A stretch of DNA of 62,417 nucleotides. It comes from Opitutales bacterium UBA5694. Its GTDB lineage: Bacteria; Verrucomicrobiota; Verrucomicrobiia; Opitutales; Opitutaceae. Positions 18,069-26,048 of the stretch are shown here, in pieces (position 1 is the first letter of the stretch; every line of letters starts with the position of its first letter). The stretch is taken from the NCBI GenBank assembly GCA_002420185.1, contig DIHO01000002.1, forward strand, positions 1 through 62,417. The letters run 5' to 3'. A program made the position numbers and the translations under genes. The notes beneath the pieces are model-generated. The model had not been told where the DNA came from and ran no database searches. It saw nothing but the letters and a program-made list of their open reading frames with translations.

Positions 18069-20126
18069 ATGAGCTCATCTGCAATGAACCCCGAGGTTTT
18101 CCCGAAAACACCAGACATTCTCCTCGAGAGAGACCTCCGTTTCGAAAGCAAATCGGCCAACGACGAAGACTTGCTCCTCGCCTATCGCTGGATGGTTTAT
18201 AGCCGCTTCACGGACGCCCGCATTTTCGAACTCTACCGGCAGGGCAAAATGAAGGGTACGGTCACCGTATCAAACGGGAATGAAGGCCTAGTCGTCCCGC
18301 TGGGTCTCATGATGGACAAGTCTATCGACTGTGTTTCCTGGACGCATCGCGGCATGCCCGGTCATCTCATTTGGTCCGATCATCTCGGCGATCACGTGTG
18401 CCAGTTCCTAGGAAATTCAGGAAGCCCCACCAAAGCCCGTGAAGGGAACGCCCACCATGGCGATCCCAAAAATCGAAGCTTCCCCATGATCAGCCACCTA
18501 GGGAAAATGTCTTCCAACGTTTTGGGCGGAACCGATTCCCAGCGCCGCAAAGGACACAAGGCGATTGGCATCACTTTCTTCGGCGATGGGGGATCGAGCA
18601 CGGGCGAGATTCACGAGAGCATGAACCTCGCAAGCGTGCTCAACCTTCCAGTGATCTTTGTAATCGAAAATAATAATTACGCTTACTCAACACCCCTCCA
18701 CGAACAGTATGCGGGCAAACTAGTCGACCGGGCCAAGGGATACGGCATGAAAGGGATCGAGCTCGATGTCGCCAATATCGAGGAAAACCTAAAGGTCTTT
18801 CAGGACGCGATCGACGAAACCCGGGAGACCCGCCGACCCATGCTTATCGAGATGCACACGCTTCGGCTTCTCGGTCATGCGGGCTACGATACCCTCGACT
18901 ATATCGATCCGGAGCTTACTCAAAAATGGTTCGATGAGGACTGCCTTAAGAACCTTCGTGAGCGATTGGTCGCAAAGGGGCATGGCGACCGCATTGAGCA
19001 GGAAGAAGCCCTGCTAAAGAGCTTCGTCACCGAGACCGTCAACGCCGCCCTAAAGCTTCCCATGTGCAGTCCGGAAGGACTCATCGACGATGTCTACGCG
19101 AAGACAAACTTAGAGATCGACTGGAAACCTGCCGAAGAATCCGCCCCTGAAGCGGTGACCTTTGCCCAGGCCATCAATCGTGCCCTAGATAGGATTTTGT
19201 CAGAATCTCCTGAATCGATCATCATGGGACAGGACATCGCCGACTATGGAGGACCCTTTAAAGTCACCAAGGGACTCTTTCGGGAGTTCGGACGTAACCG
19301 CGTAATCAATACGCCCATTTGCGAATCCGCTATGGTAGGCTACGCCACGGGCTTGGCAGTCAATGGCCATCGCCCCATCGTCGAATTCCAGTTTGCCGAC
19401 TTCGCGACGGACGCGACCACACAAATCACTCTGAATGCCGGCACCTATCACTTCCGCTCGGGGGCGAAAGCCCCGCTCGTCTATCGCTTTCCCTGTGGTG
19501 GGGGGCTCACTTTTGGATCGTTCCATTCCCAAGATCTCGAAGCACTCTATCTTCATATTCCCGGAACTAAATTCCTCTACCCCAGTACCCCTCAGGATGC
19601 GTATGACGGTCTGCTGGCTGCCTATGAAGACGATAATCCAGTCATTTTCTTCGAGCACAAAAATCTCTATAATCTCCTTAAATCACCTATCACGTTCAAT
19701 CCGAACTATCGTAATATCTGGCAGCCGGCCCTGCGACGCCCGGGAGACTACGCCACAGTAGTGACCTACGGGGAAATGACGATATGGGCCAACGAAGCCA
19801 TCGAGTATTTGAAGGAGGAATACGACTTGGAATGTGAGCTTTGGGACCTCCGAGCGCTCAACCCTCTCAATCTTCAATCCATCCAGGACTCCGTTGCAAA
19901 AACCGGCCGACTCGTCGTCATAACTGAAAGTCGGCGCAATGCTGGCTTTAGTGCGGAACTGGTTTCCCGCATCGTGGAAAACCAGTTTTTCGACCTCGAA
20001 GCTCCCCCTCTCAGAATCACATCCAAAGACATGCCGGTTCCTTTTGCTGCTGAACTGGAAGCCGACTATCGCCCCAATGCGAATAGCATCCTTGCGTCCA
20101 TGATAGACTGGTTAGAGGCTGAATAG
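18069..20126 (+). CDS. 2-oxoacid dehydrogenase E1, alpha and beta subunits fused
   Basis: The 685-aa protein joins both halves of a thiamine-dependent 2-oxoacid dehydrogenase E1, most like branched-chain (2-oxoisovalerate) enzymes. The alpha half (about 1-345) carries the ThDP motif GDGGSSTGEIHESMNLAS ending in ENNNYAYSTP. The beta half (about 360-685) has IIMGQDIADYGGPFKVTKGL, then FADFATDATTQI and TESRRNAGFSAELVSRI. E1 decarboxylates the 2-oxoacid and acylates a lipoyl lysine on E2. No E2 or E3 gene lies beside it. The only lipoyl-domain protein in the window is the unusual KAS III fusion at 38435-40021. kdsC starts 3 bp downstream. Confidence 0.93.
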   Translation: MSSSAMNPEVFPKTPDILLERDLRFESKSANDEDLLLAYRWMVYSRFTDARIFELYRQGKMKGTVTVSNGNEGLVVPLGLMMDKSIDCVSWTHRGMPGHLIWSDHLGDHVCQFLGNSGSPTKAREGNAHHGDPKNRSFPMISHLGKMSSNVLGGTDSQRRKGHKAIGITFFGDGGSSTGEIHESMNLASVLNLPVIFVIENNNYAYSTPLHEQYAGKLVDRAKGYGMKGIELDVANIEENLKVFQDAIDETRETRRPMLIEMHTLRLLGHAGYDTLDYIDPELTQKWFDEDCLKNLRERLVAKGHGDRIEQEEALLKSFVTETVNAALKLPMCSPEGLIDDVYAKTNLEIDWKPAEESAPEAVTFAQAINRALDRILSESPESIIMGQDIADYGGPFKVTKGLFREFGRNRVINTPICESAMVGYATGLAVNGHRPIVEFQFADFATDATTQITLNAGTYHFRSGAKAPLVYRFPCGGGLTFGSFHSQDLEALYLHIPGTKFLYPSTPQDAYDGLLAAYEDDNPVIFFEHKNLYNLLKSPITFNPNYRNIWQPALRRPGDYATVVTYGEMTIWANEAIEYLKEEYDLECELWDLRALNPLNLQSIQDSVAKTGRLVVITESRRNAGFSAELVSRIVENQFFDLEAPPLRITSKDMPVPFAAELEADYRPNANSILASMIDWLEAE

Positions 20127-20129
20127 TTA

Positions 20130-20639
20130 ATGAGCGAAATGACTCACAACTTGAATTGGGGTGCTATCGAATTGTTCGCGATGGACGTGGATGGCGTTTT
20201 GACCGATGGTAGTATTTATGTCTCATCGGACGGATCTGAAACAAAACGCTTTTCCATCATCGACGGACTTGGTCTCGTCATGCTCCGTGAAGCAGGCGTA
20301 AAAATTGCCTGGATATCAGGCCGGGAATCGGAAGCAACCGATCGCCGGGCGGAGGAGCTCAAGGTTGATTTCGTTCTTCAGGGCAGGAAAGACAAAGCCC
20401 TGGTCCTTTCGTCGCTTCTGAAGGAATTGGGTCTCAAGCCCGAGCAAGCAGTCTATATGGGAGACGATACCATCGATATCGAAGCGATCGAGCTAGCCGC
20501 CATCGGCGTGGCTGTCCCTGAAGCCCAACCCGAACTCCTGGCGTCCGCAAATTACACGACCCAGCGGGCTGGTGGAAACGGTGCTGTCCGCGAAGTATGC
20601 AACCATATCCTCGCCGCACGTTCTCAATTAGCTAAATGA
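20130..20639 (+). CDS. kdsC: 3-deoxy-D-manno-octulosonate 8-phosphate phosphatase
   Basis: KdsC is a HAD phosphatase that frees Kdo for LPS inner-core synthesis. The 169-aa protein has the catalytic DxD in MDVDGVLTDGS, the second motif WISGRES, and the late acidic motif YMGDDTIDIEAI. The C-terminal GGNGAVREVCNHIL is typical of KdsC. It starts the kdsC-lptC-lptA-lptB cluster; its stop overlaps the next start (ATGA). Confidence 0.95.
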   Translation: MSEMTHNLNWGAIELFAMDVDGVLTDGSIYVSSDGSETKRFSIIDGLGLVMLREAGVKIAWISGRESEATDRRAEELKVDFVLQGRKDKALVLSSLLKELGLKPEQAVYMGDDTIDIEAIELAAIGVAVPEAQPELLASANYTTQRAGGNGAVREVCNHILAARSQLAK

Positions 20640-21088
20640 AGACATTCCGAACAAAATCAAACCGCTGGGCCACCCTGGGATTGACTTTCTTAGGGGCACT
20701 TGGGTTCTCTCAAACGCTGGACGAACCCATCACCAACTTCAAGCTCCCTTTGTTCAATGACGACGGCTATCGAACCGGCTATCTGAGGGGTGAACAGGCG
20801 ATTATACTAAACGAAGTCGAAATCCGCATCCTCGGTATGGAACTCAACCAATACACGGGAGACGAAAGGGACGCGGTAATCGGAACGATGGAAAGTCCGG
20901 AAGCCCTTTTCCGTTTGGATCAGAACAAAAAGCGCTCGGCTGCGGGACCTGGTTCCATCAAGCTTGAGAACGACTCCTTCGTCCTGACCGGTGACGATTG
21001 GATCTGGCAAGAGAAAGGGAATCAGCTCGTCATCAACAAGAACGTAAAAATCGTCATTTTCTCCGCTATCGGAAACGTAATTAAATGA
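20636..21088 (+). CDS. lptC: LptC-like LPS-export periplasmic protein
   Basis: The 150-aa product begins with a hydrophobic N-terminal segment (WATLGLTFLGALGFS). A beta-jellyroll-like stretch follows (GEQAIILNEVEIRILGMELNQY, then SFVLTGDDWIWQ). Sequence similarity to classical LptC is weak by eye, but position between kdsC and the lptA-like gene, with 4-nt overlaps on both sides, supports the call. It would pass LPS from LptBFG to LptA. Confidence 0.65.
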   Translation: MKTFRTKSNRWATLGLTFLGALGFSQTLDEPITNFKLPLFNDDGYRTGYLRGEQAIILNEVEIRILGMELNQYTGDERDAVIGTMESPEALFRLDQNKKRSAAGPGSIKLENDSFVLTGDDWIWQEKGNQLVINKNVKIVIFSAIGNVIK

Positions 21089-21813
21089 AGCTAATTTTGA
21101 CCATTATTTCCATCGCACTGTCGGCTTCGAATTGGCTCGCAGGACAAGATGAACCCACAACGGAATCCTCGGAAGAAACGCCGATCGCCACCCCAGTCGA
21201 GGATCTCGGTCCCAAGCACTTCATATCCGACATACCATTGGTGCAAACGGAAATTGAAGCCGAAAGCCTGCGTGCTGAAATTACCGAGGAAAAGGGGTAC
21301 TTAATTGGAGTGGGAGGCGTCAGAATGGTTGCGACAAACCTGGAAATTACCTGCAACCAAATCGAGGTCTTCACCGATGTCAAAGACAAGGACGGGAATG
21401 ACACCATTGGCGACATCAGTTCGATCAATAAGATTATCGCCATCGGAAATGTCCGGATCGTACAAGACCAGCGGTCTGCCACCGCAGGACTCGCCGAGGT
21501 TTATCCGAACGATGACTTCATCCTGCTAGATGAGGATCCCATTCTGTACCAAGGAGACATTACGATCGACGGAACGGGTGCCCAATTGAAGATTTACCGA
21601 GGCAATGGACGGGTCGAATGGGTTGGAGATCCCAATAACAAGATCCGCATTTCCGCTCCCCCGCTTCAAGACCTCGGTTTCGAGGAAGATGAGGAGACCA
21701 TGGTCCCAGTAACCGCTGAGCCGACAACCGAAACTGCAGCGGATCCCAGTAATTCTGAACCCAAGGGGGAAGAGGGAAATTCCAAGAAGCCAAACCGTTC
21801 CGAGAGCAACTGA
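21085..21813 (+). CDS. lptA: LptA/OstA-like LPS transport protein
   Basis: The 242-aa protein has a signal peptide (ending ASNWLAGQ) and an OstA-like core. That core is a beta-jellyroll with EAESLRAEITEEKGYLIGVGGVRMVATNLEITCNQIEV, then IIAIGNVRIVQDQRSATAGLAEVYP and LDEDPILYQGDITIDG. It forms the periplasmic LPS bridge. The C-terminal 50 residues are acidic and low-complexity, an extension beyond E. coli LptA. The stop overlaps the lptB start. Confidence 0.85.
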   Translation: MKLILTIISIALSASNWLAGQDEPTTESSEETPIATPVEDLGPKHFISDIPLVQTEIEAESLRAEITEEKGYLIGVGGVRMVATNLEITCNQIEVFTDVKDKDGNDTIGDISSINKIIAIGNVRIVQDQRSATAGLAEVYPNDDFILLDEDPILYQGDITIDGTGAQLKIYRGNGRVEWVGDPNNKIRISAPPLQDLGFEEDEETMVPVTAEPTTETAADPSNSEPKGEEGNSKKPNRSESN

Positions 21814-22592
21814 TGAGCGAGGTTGAAAAGGAAGATACCAAGCCGGCCCAAGAGGAGCCGGCTAAGAAGCCCAACATGATCGAGGCGCGCGGCCTCGTGA
21901 AAACCTACGGATTGAAGACAGTCGTCAATGGGGCGAACCTGGACATTGGTACCGGTGAAGTCGTGGGCCTGCTTGGACCAAATGGAGCGGGAAAAACCAC
22001 TACGTTCTACATGATAGCAGGTCTCGTCGAGGCGACCCGGGGTTTCGTACTACTAAACAGAAAACCAATCACTCACTTGAAGGTCCATCGACGGGCGCGG
22101 CTCGGCATCGGGTATTTGCCCCAGGAACCGAGCGTATTTAGAAAACTCACCGTTTGGCAAAACGTTCAGGCCGTTGCGGAAACGCTCCCCTTGAACCGGC
22201 GGCAACGGAAAGCTCTCATAGAAAGCCAGCTTTCTGACCTCGGGCTCATCTCTCTCGCTAAGCAGAAGGCATATACGCTCAGTGGCGGGGAAAGAAGGCG
22301 TCTCGAAATTGCCCGCTGCCTCGTCACCCAGCCTGAGTTCGTCTTGATGGATGAGCCCTTCGCCGGAGTTGACCCGATCAATGTAGCCGAAGTCCAAAAG
22401 ATCGTCCTTGCTCTGAAGAAAAGGGGTATAGGGATCCTCATCACAGACCACAATGTCCGAGATACGCTCGCAATCGTGGATCGGGCCTACCTAATACATG
22501 AGGGAAAAGTGCTAGCTGCCGGTGACCGCGATTTCCTCATCAATGACCCAAAAAGCCGAAAGCTGTACCTCGGCGAAAATTTTAACATGTAA
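21813..22592 (+). CDS. lptB: LPS export ABC transporter ATPase LptB
   Basis: LptB powers LPS extraction from the inner membrane. The 259-aa protein has Walker A GPNGAGKTTTF, the Q loop LPQEPSVFRKL, signature LSGGERRRLEIARCL, Walker B FVLMDEPFAGVDP and the H-loop ITDHNVRDTL. The N-terminal 25 residues are a charged extension not usual for LptB. It is the last gene of the overlapping kdsC-lptCAB unit. lptF/lptG are not in the window. Confidence 0.96.
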   Translation: MSEVEKEDTKPAQEEPAKKPNMIEARGLVKTYGLKTVVNGANLDIGTGEVVGLLGPNGAGKTTTFYMIAGLVEATRGFVLLNRKPITHLKVHRRARLGIGYLPQEPSVFRKLTVWQNVQAVAETLPLNRRQRKALIESQLSDLGLISLAKQKAYTLSGGERRRLEIARCLVTQPEFVLMDEPFAGVDPINVAEVQKIVLALKKRGIGILITDHNVRDTLAIVDRAYLIHEGKVLAAGDRDFLINDPKSRKLYLGENFNM

Positions 22593-22680
22593 GCGGGAAG
22601 CCGTCTGTTCCTAGCTTTTGCTGCAAAGGTTTTGCTTTTCCTCTCCTCAATTGGATATTGTCTTTTCTAGGATTTTCTCT

Positions 22681-23643
22681 ATGACCCCTGCGAAACCAAT
22701 CAAGAAAATTGACAGTCTTTCCATTAAAGACTTCCTCAAAAGCTACTCGGATCACCTAAAGCTCGAACTGGTAGCGGGACATCGGGGATTGAGACGGGTC
22801 ATCCGCGAAGGGAGCGTCAATCGTCCTTCCCTCGCCTTAACCGGATTCTTCAAATATTTTGCCAACAAGCGGCTTCAGGTATTGGGAGCGTCTGAGATGA
22901 CGTATTTGCGAACTCTCGACAAAGACACTCAAAGAAAACGCCTTTCCGAACTAATTGACCGATCCGTCCCTTGCCTCGTTATCGCAAGGAACTACCGACC
23001 TCTTCCAATCATGAAGGAAATCGCTGAAACGAGAGGCCTACCCATCCTCCGTACTTCGATGATCACGATGAACTTTATCAACGCTGCCACCCTTTCCCTT
23101 GATGCCGCCTTCGCACCATCCACCTCGGAACACGGCACAATGATGGATATTAAAGGGATGGGGACGTTGATCCGGGGATCGAGCGGGATCGGCAAAAGCG
23201 AATGCGCCCTCGCACTGATTGAGCGCGGGCATAGCATCGTTGCAGATGATTTAACTCGTATTCGATTACTGGATGAGCGCGAACTGATGGCTTCAAGCGC
23301 GGAGCTAAACCAAGGGTACATGGAATGCCGAGGAATCGGAATCATCGATGTGGGCGAAATGTTCGGTGTCAGAAGTATCCGTCCCGAAAAAAGAATAGAC
23401 CTCGTGGTTTCGCTTCTTGAACTCACACCTGAGGTCCAAGAAGACCGTACTGGACTTGACCAAGACTACTTCACCATTCTCGGCATCGACGTGCCACACA
23501 TCGAAATCTATGTTCGCCCTGGGCGAGACATCGCTCGTATCGTCGAAGTCGCTTCGATGGTCCAAGCACTGAAGCGACTGGGACACGATCCCGCCACGGA
23601 GTTCAACGATCGTCTCATAGATTTGATGTCGACCAGCAAATGA
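22681..23643 (+). CDS. hprK: HPr kinase/phosphorylase
   Basis: HprK phosphorylates HPr on serine and links carbon status to other functions. From the ATG at 22681 it has 320 residues, the family length. It has the N-terminal regulatory domain, P-loop GSSGIGKSECAL, the signature ECRGIGIIDVGEMFG, and the C-terminal PGRDIARIVEVASM motif. An in-frame ATG at 22618 would add 21 hydrophobic residues and is less likely. No PTS genes (ptsH, ptsI, EII) are nearby in this window; position behind lptB is shared with many Gram-negative genomes where hprK sits near rpoN/lpt genes. Confidence 0.93.
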   Translation: MTPAKPIKKIDSLSIKDFLKSYSDHLKLELVAGHRGLRRVIREGSVNRPSLALTGFFKYFANKRLQVLGASEMTYLRTLDKDTQRKRLSELIDRSVPCLVIARNYRPLPIMKEIAETRGLPILRTSMITMNFINAATLSLDAAFAPSTSEHGTMMDIKGMGTLIRGSSGIGKSECALALIERGHSIVADDLTRIRLLDERELMASSAELNQGYMECRGIGIIDVGEMFGVRSIRPEKRIDLVVSLLELTPEVQEDRTGLDQDYFTILGIDVPHIEIYVRPGRDIARIVEVASMVQALKRLGHDPATEFNDRLIDLMSTSK

Positions 23644-24143
23644 ACGATTACGAAAAATAATTTTTTCGATTCCTCAGTAAATTTTTCGTATCTAATTCCC
23701 ATTTCAAGGTCAGACGGAGCTGTTTTCCTAGAGCCAACCGCGTTAAAGAGCTAATTTCTAAGGGTTTCCGCTCTGGATGATTTTTCGTCGGGGGTGCAAG
23801 TTTTTTCCAAAATACTTATCCGCAGGAAAATGTTAATAACTTGTCGAAAACTAGAGCTTGAGATATGCGATTCCCTTTACGTTACTCTTTTTGTTTTTTC
23901 TTTATAACGCATCTAACACTCCCTGTTTTCATCTTGTCTTCCAAATTCGAACACAACGCGAAAGAATTTAATCTAAATTCCTAATTTCCAACGACTTGAA
24001 AAAATATCACACACCTAGATCCACTCAAGTTCGTTGTACAAATTCCGTTATGGCCCAATTCATCGGATTCCAAGTTAGAAACAACCCGTGCGACACGATC
24101 TTCTAAATGATGTGAATAACCATCAACGTTTCTAACTATTTCA
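23644..24143. other. AT-rich dnaA upstream region, possible oriC
   Basis: The 500-bp gap before dnaA is AT-rich with no gene. It holds a perfect DnaA-box match on the minus strand (TTATTCACA, 24111-24119), a near match TTATCCGCA (23816-23824, plus) and TTATTAACA on the minus strand (23831-23839). Many bacteria place the origin beside dnaA. With only one perfect box it could equally be the dnaA autoregulatory promoter. Confidence 0.45.
24111..24119 (-). promoter_or_regulatory. DnaA box
   Basis: The minus strand reads TTATTCACA, matching the TTATNCACA consensus. It lies 25 bp before the dnaA ATG, suited to autoregulation. Confidence 0.55.
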
Positions 24144-25526
24144 ATGCCACAGGTCACTGAGCCCACACTAATTTGGGAAAAAGTAAAAACCGAGCTTTCA
24201 GAGCTTCTTCCACGCGATATCTTTGATAGCTGGTTTATTTCCGTAGAGTGCAAAAGCGCGAACGGCAATTCCGTGGTCCTTCAAGTACCGAGTGAGTTTT
24301 CCGCAATTTGGATCAACGATAACTACTTGGATTTACTCACCAAAGCCTTTCAACGCTTTTTGGGCCATCCAGTAACCGTTACTTTAGTAGACAACCCCGC
24401 GGAAGAAGACAACGTTAGCAACAATAAGCGGCATACTAATACTGAGAAGTCCAATTTCCGGCGGACTACAGCGAGCACCAACCATCCGAACAAAGGGGCC
24501 ATCAACTCCAACCTCAATCGTCGGAATACGTTTGAGAATTTCGTTATCGGCTCCAATAGCCAATTGGCACACGCCGCAGCCATCGCGGTAGCGCATGCGC
24601 CGGCGGAAGCCTACAACCCCCTATTCGTTTATGGGGAGACTGGATTGGGCAAAACTCATCTAATGCACGCCGTGGGACATCACATTCTCCAAAACAAGCC
24701 TGACGCCCGAATCACCTACCTATCTTCCGAAAAGTTCACGAACGAATTCATTTCCTCCATTCAAGAGAATACGCTGACCCGTTTTCGCAAACGGTATCGC
24801 CGCGTAGATGTCCTTTTGATCGACGACGTCCAGTTTCTTAGTGGCAAAGAGCGAATCCAGGAAGAATTTTTCCACACCTTCAACGAGCTCTTCGAGCAGC
24901 AAAAGCAGATTTTTCTTTCAAGCGATAGACCGGCCAACGAAATAGCGAAACTCGAAAGTCGCCTCGTATCTAGATTCCAGTGGGGTCTAGTAACCGATAT
25001 CCAAGCACCCGATTTCGAAACCCGTGTTGCCATCTTACGCAAAAAAGCCGAGCAGCATAACTTCAAGGTGCAGGATGAGATCATCAATTTCATCGCGGAA
25101 CACATCGTAAAAAATATTCGGCGGCTCGAAGGGGCCTTAATCAAGGTTTGCAGCTACTCTTCTCTCACCGGAAACCCGCTAGATATCTCCACTTGCGAGA
25201 TGCTCTTAAGCGACGTGCTAATGGAAGCGGCCAAACAACAGCTCACGATTGATACCATACAGAAGAAAGTAGCCGAATACTTCGAGCTAAGGCATTCCGA
25301 CATGCTAAGTCGGCGGCGGCCCAATCACATCGCCGTTCCTAGACAGATCGCTATGTACTTGAGTCGAGAACTTACCAAGCACTCGCTGCAAGAAATCGGT
25401 GAGTCGTTCGGGGGACGGGATCACGGTACGGTAATCCATGCCTGCCGGCAGGTCGAAAACCTTGTAGACCAAGACGACACCGTTCGCCACAGTGTCGACT
25501 ACCTGAAAGCCCAGCTTTCAAGATAG
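24144..25526 (+). CDS. dnaA: Chromosomal replication initiator DnaA
   Basis: The 460-aa protein has domain I (1 to about 85), an Asn-rich linker domain II, and the AAA+ domain III. Domain III carries Walker A GETGLGKTHLMHAVG near 163-177, Walker B DVLLIDDVQFLSG and the arginine-finger region. Domain IV ends with the DNA-binding signature FGGRDHGTVIHACRQV. It initiates replication by melting oriC. The ATG at 24144 begins MPQVTEPTLIWEKVK, a normal DnaA start. Confidence 0.98.
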   Translation: MPQVTEPTLIWEKVKTELSELLPRDIFDSWFISVECKSANGNSVVLQVPSEFSAIWINDNYLDLLTKAFQRFLGHPVTVTLVDNPAEEDNVSNNKRHTNTEKSNFRRTTASTNHPNKGAINSNLNRRNTFENFVIGSNSQLAHAAAIAVAHAPAEAYNPLFVYGETGLGKTHLMHAVGHHILQNKPDARITYLSSEKFTNEFISSIQENTLTRFRKRYRRVDVLLIDDVQFLSGKERIQEEFFHTFNELFEQQKQIFLSSDRPANEIAKLESRLVSRFQWGLVTDIQAPDFETRVAILRKKAEQHNFKVQDEIINFIAEHIVKNIRRLEGALIKVCSYSSLTGNPLDISTCEMLLSDVLMEAAKQQLTIDTIQKKVAEYFELRHSDMLSRRRPNHIAVPRQIAMYLSRELTKHSLQEIGESFGGRDHGTVIHACRQVENLVDQDDTVRHSVDYLKAQLSR

Positions 25527-25580
25527 AGCTGGACCTATCCTTCTTATAAGACCTTTTGGTTCAATAAGTTCTACGTAAAC

Positions 25581-26048
25581 ATGAATCTCAGTCACGAACA
25601 AAAGCAGATCATAGCTCAACGCCTCGCCGATGGTAAATCCATTGCGGACATCCAGCGGCTTATTGCTAGTGAATTTGGAGCCGCAATGACCTTTATGGAA
25701 ACGCGATTTCTGCTAGACGATCTAAACTTGGATCTTAAGGAAGAGGAACCGAAACCTGAGCCGGATGACGCAATCACAGCTGAAGCGGCAAGCTCAGATA
25801 TTTCTGGGCCTGAGGAAGCTTCCTCAGGGAACGGGTCCTTATCCCTAGACATTGATAAAATTTTGCGTCCGGGTTCAGCCATCAGCGGTACCGTCACTTT
25901 CTCTGACGGAGTAGCGGCCAAATGGTATGTCGATCAGATGGGTCGCCTGGGACTGGATCCCGACCAAAAGGGATACCAGCCCTCGGAATCTGACATTCAA
26001 GCGTTTCAAACCGAGCTTCAGGCAAAAATGCAAGCTCCCGGTATCTAG
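25581..26048 (+). CDS. Conserved-looking hypothetical protein
   Basis: The 155-aa product has an N-terminal helical segment resembling a short DNA- or protein-binding module (HEQKQIIAQRLADGKSIADIQRLIASEFG). An acidic Pro/Glu/Ser linker (75-100) and a C-terminal beta-like part (ISGTVTFSDGVAAKWYVDQMGRLGLDP) follow. I do not recognise the family. It lies between dnaA and ligA, converging on ligA with a 4-bp overlap. Codon use matches the core genes, so it is probably real and expressed. Confidence 0.7.
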   Translation: MNLSHEQKQIIAQRLADGKSIADIQRLIASEFGAAMTFMETRFLLDDLNLDLKEEEPKPEPDDAITAEAASSDISGPEEASSGNGSLSLDIDKILRPGSAISGTVTFSDGVAAKWYVDQMGRLGLDPDQKGYQPSESDIQAFQTELQAKMQAPGI

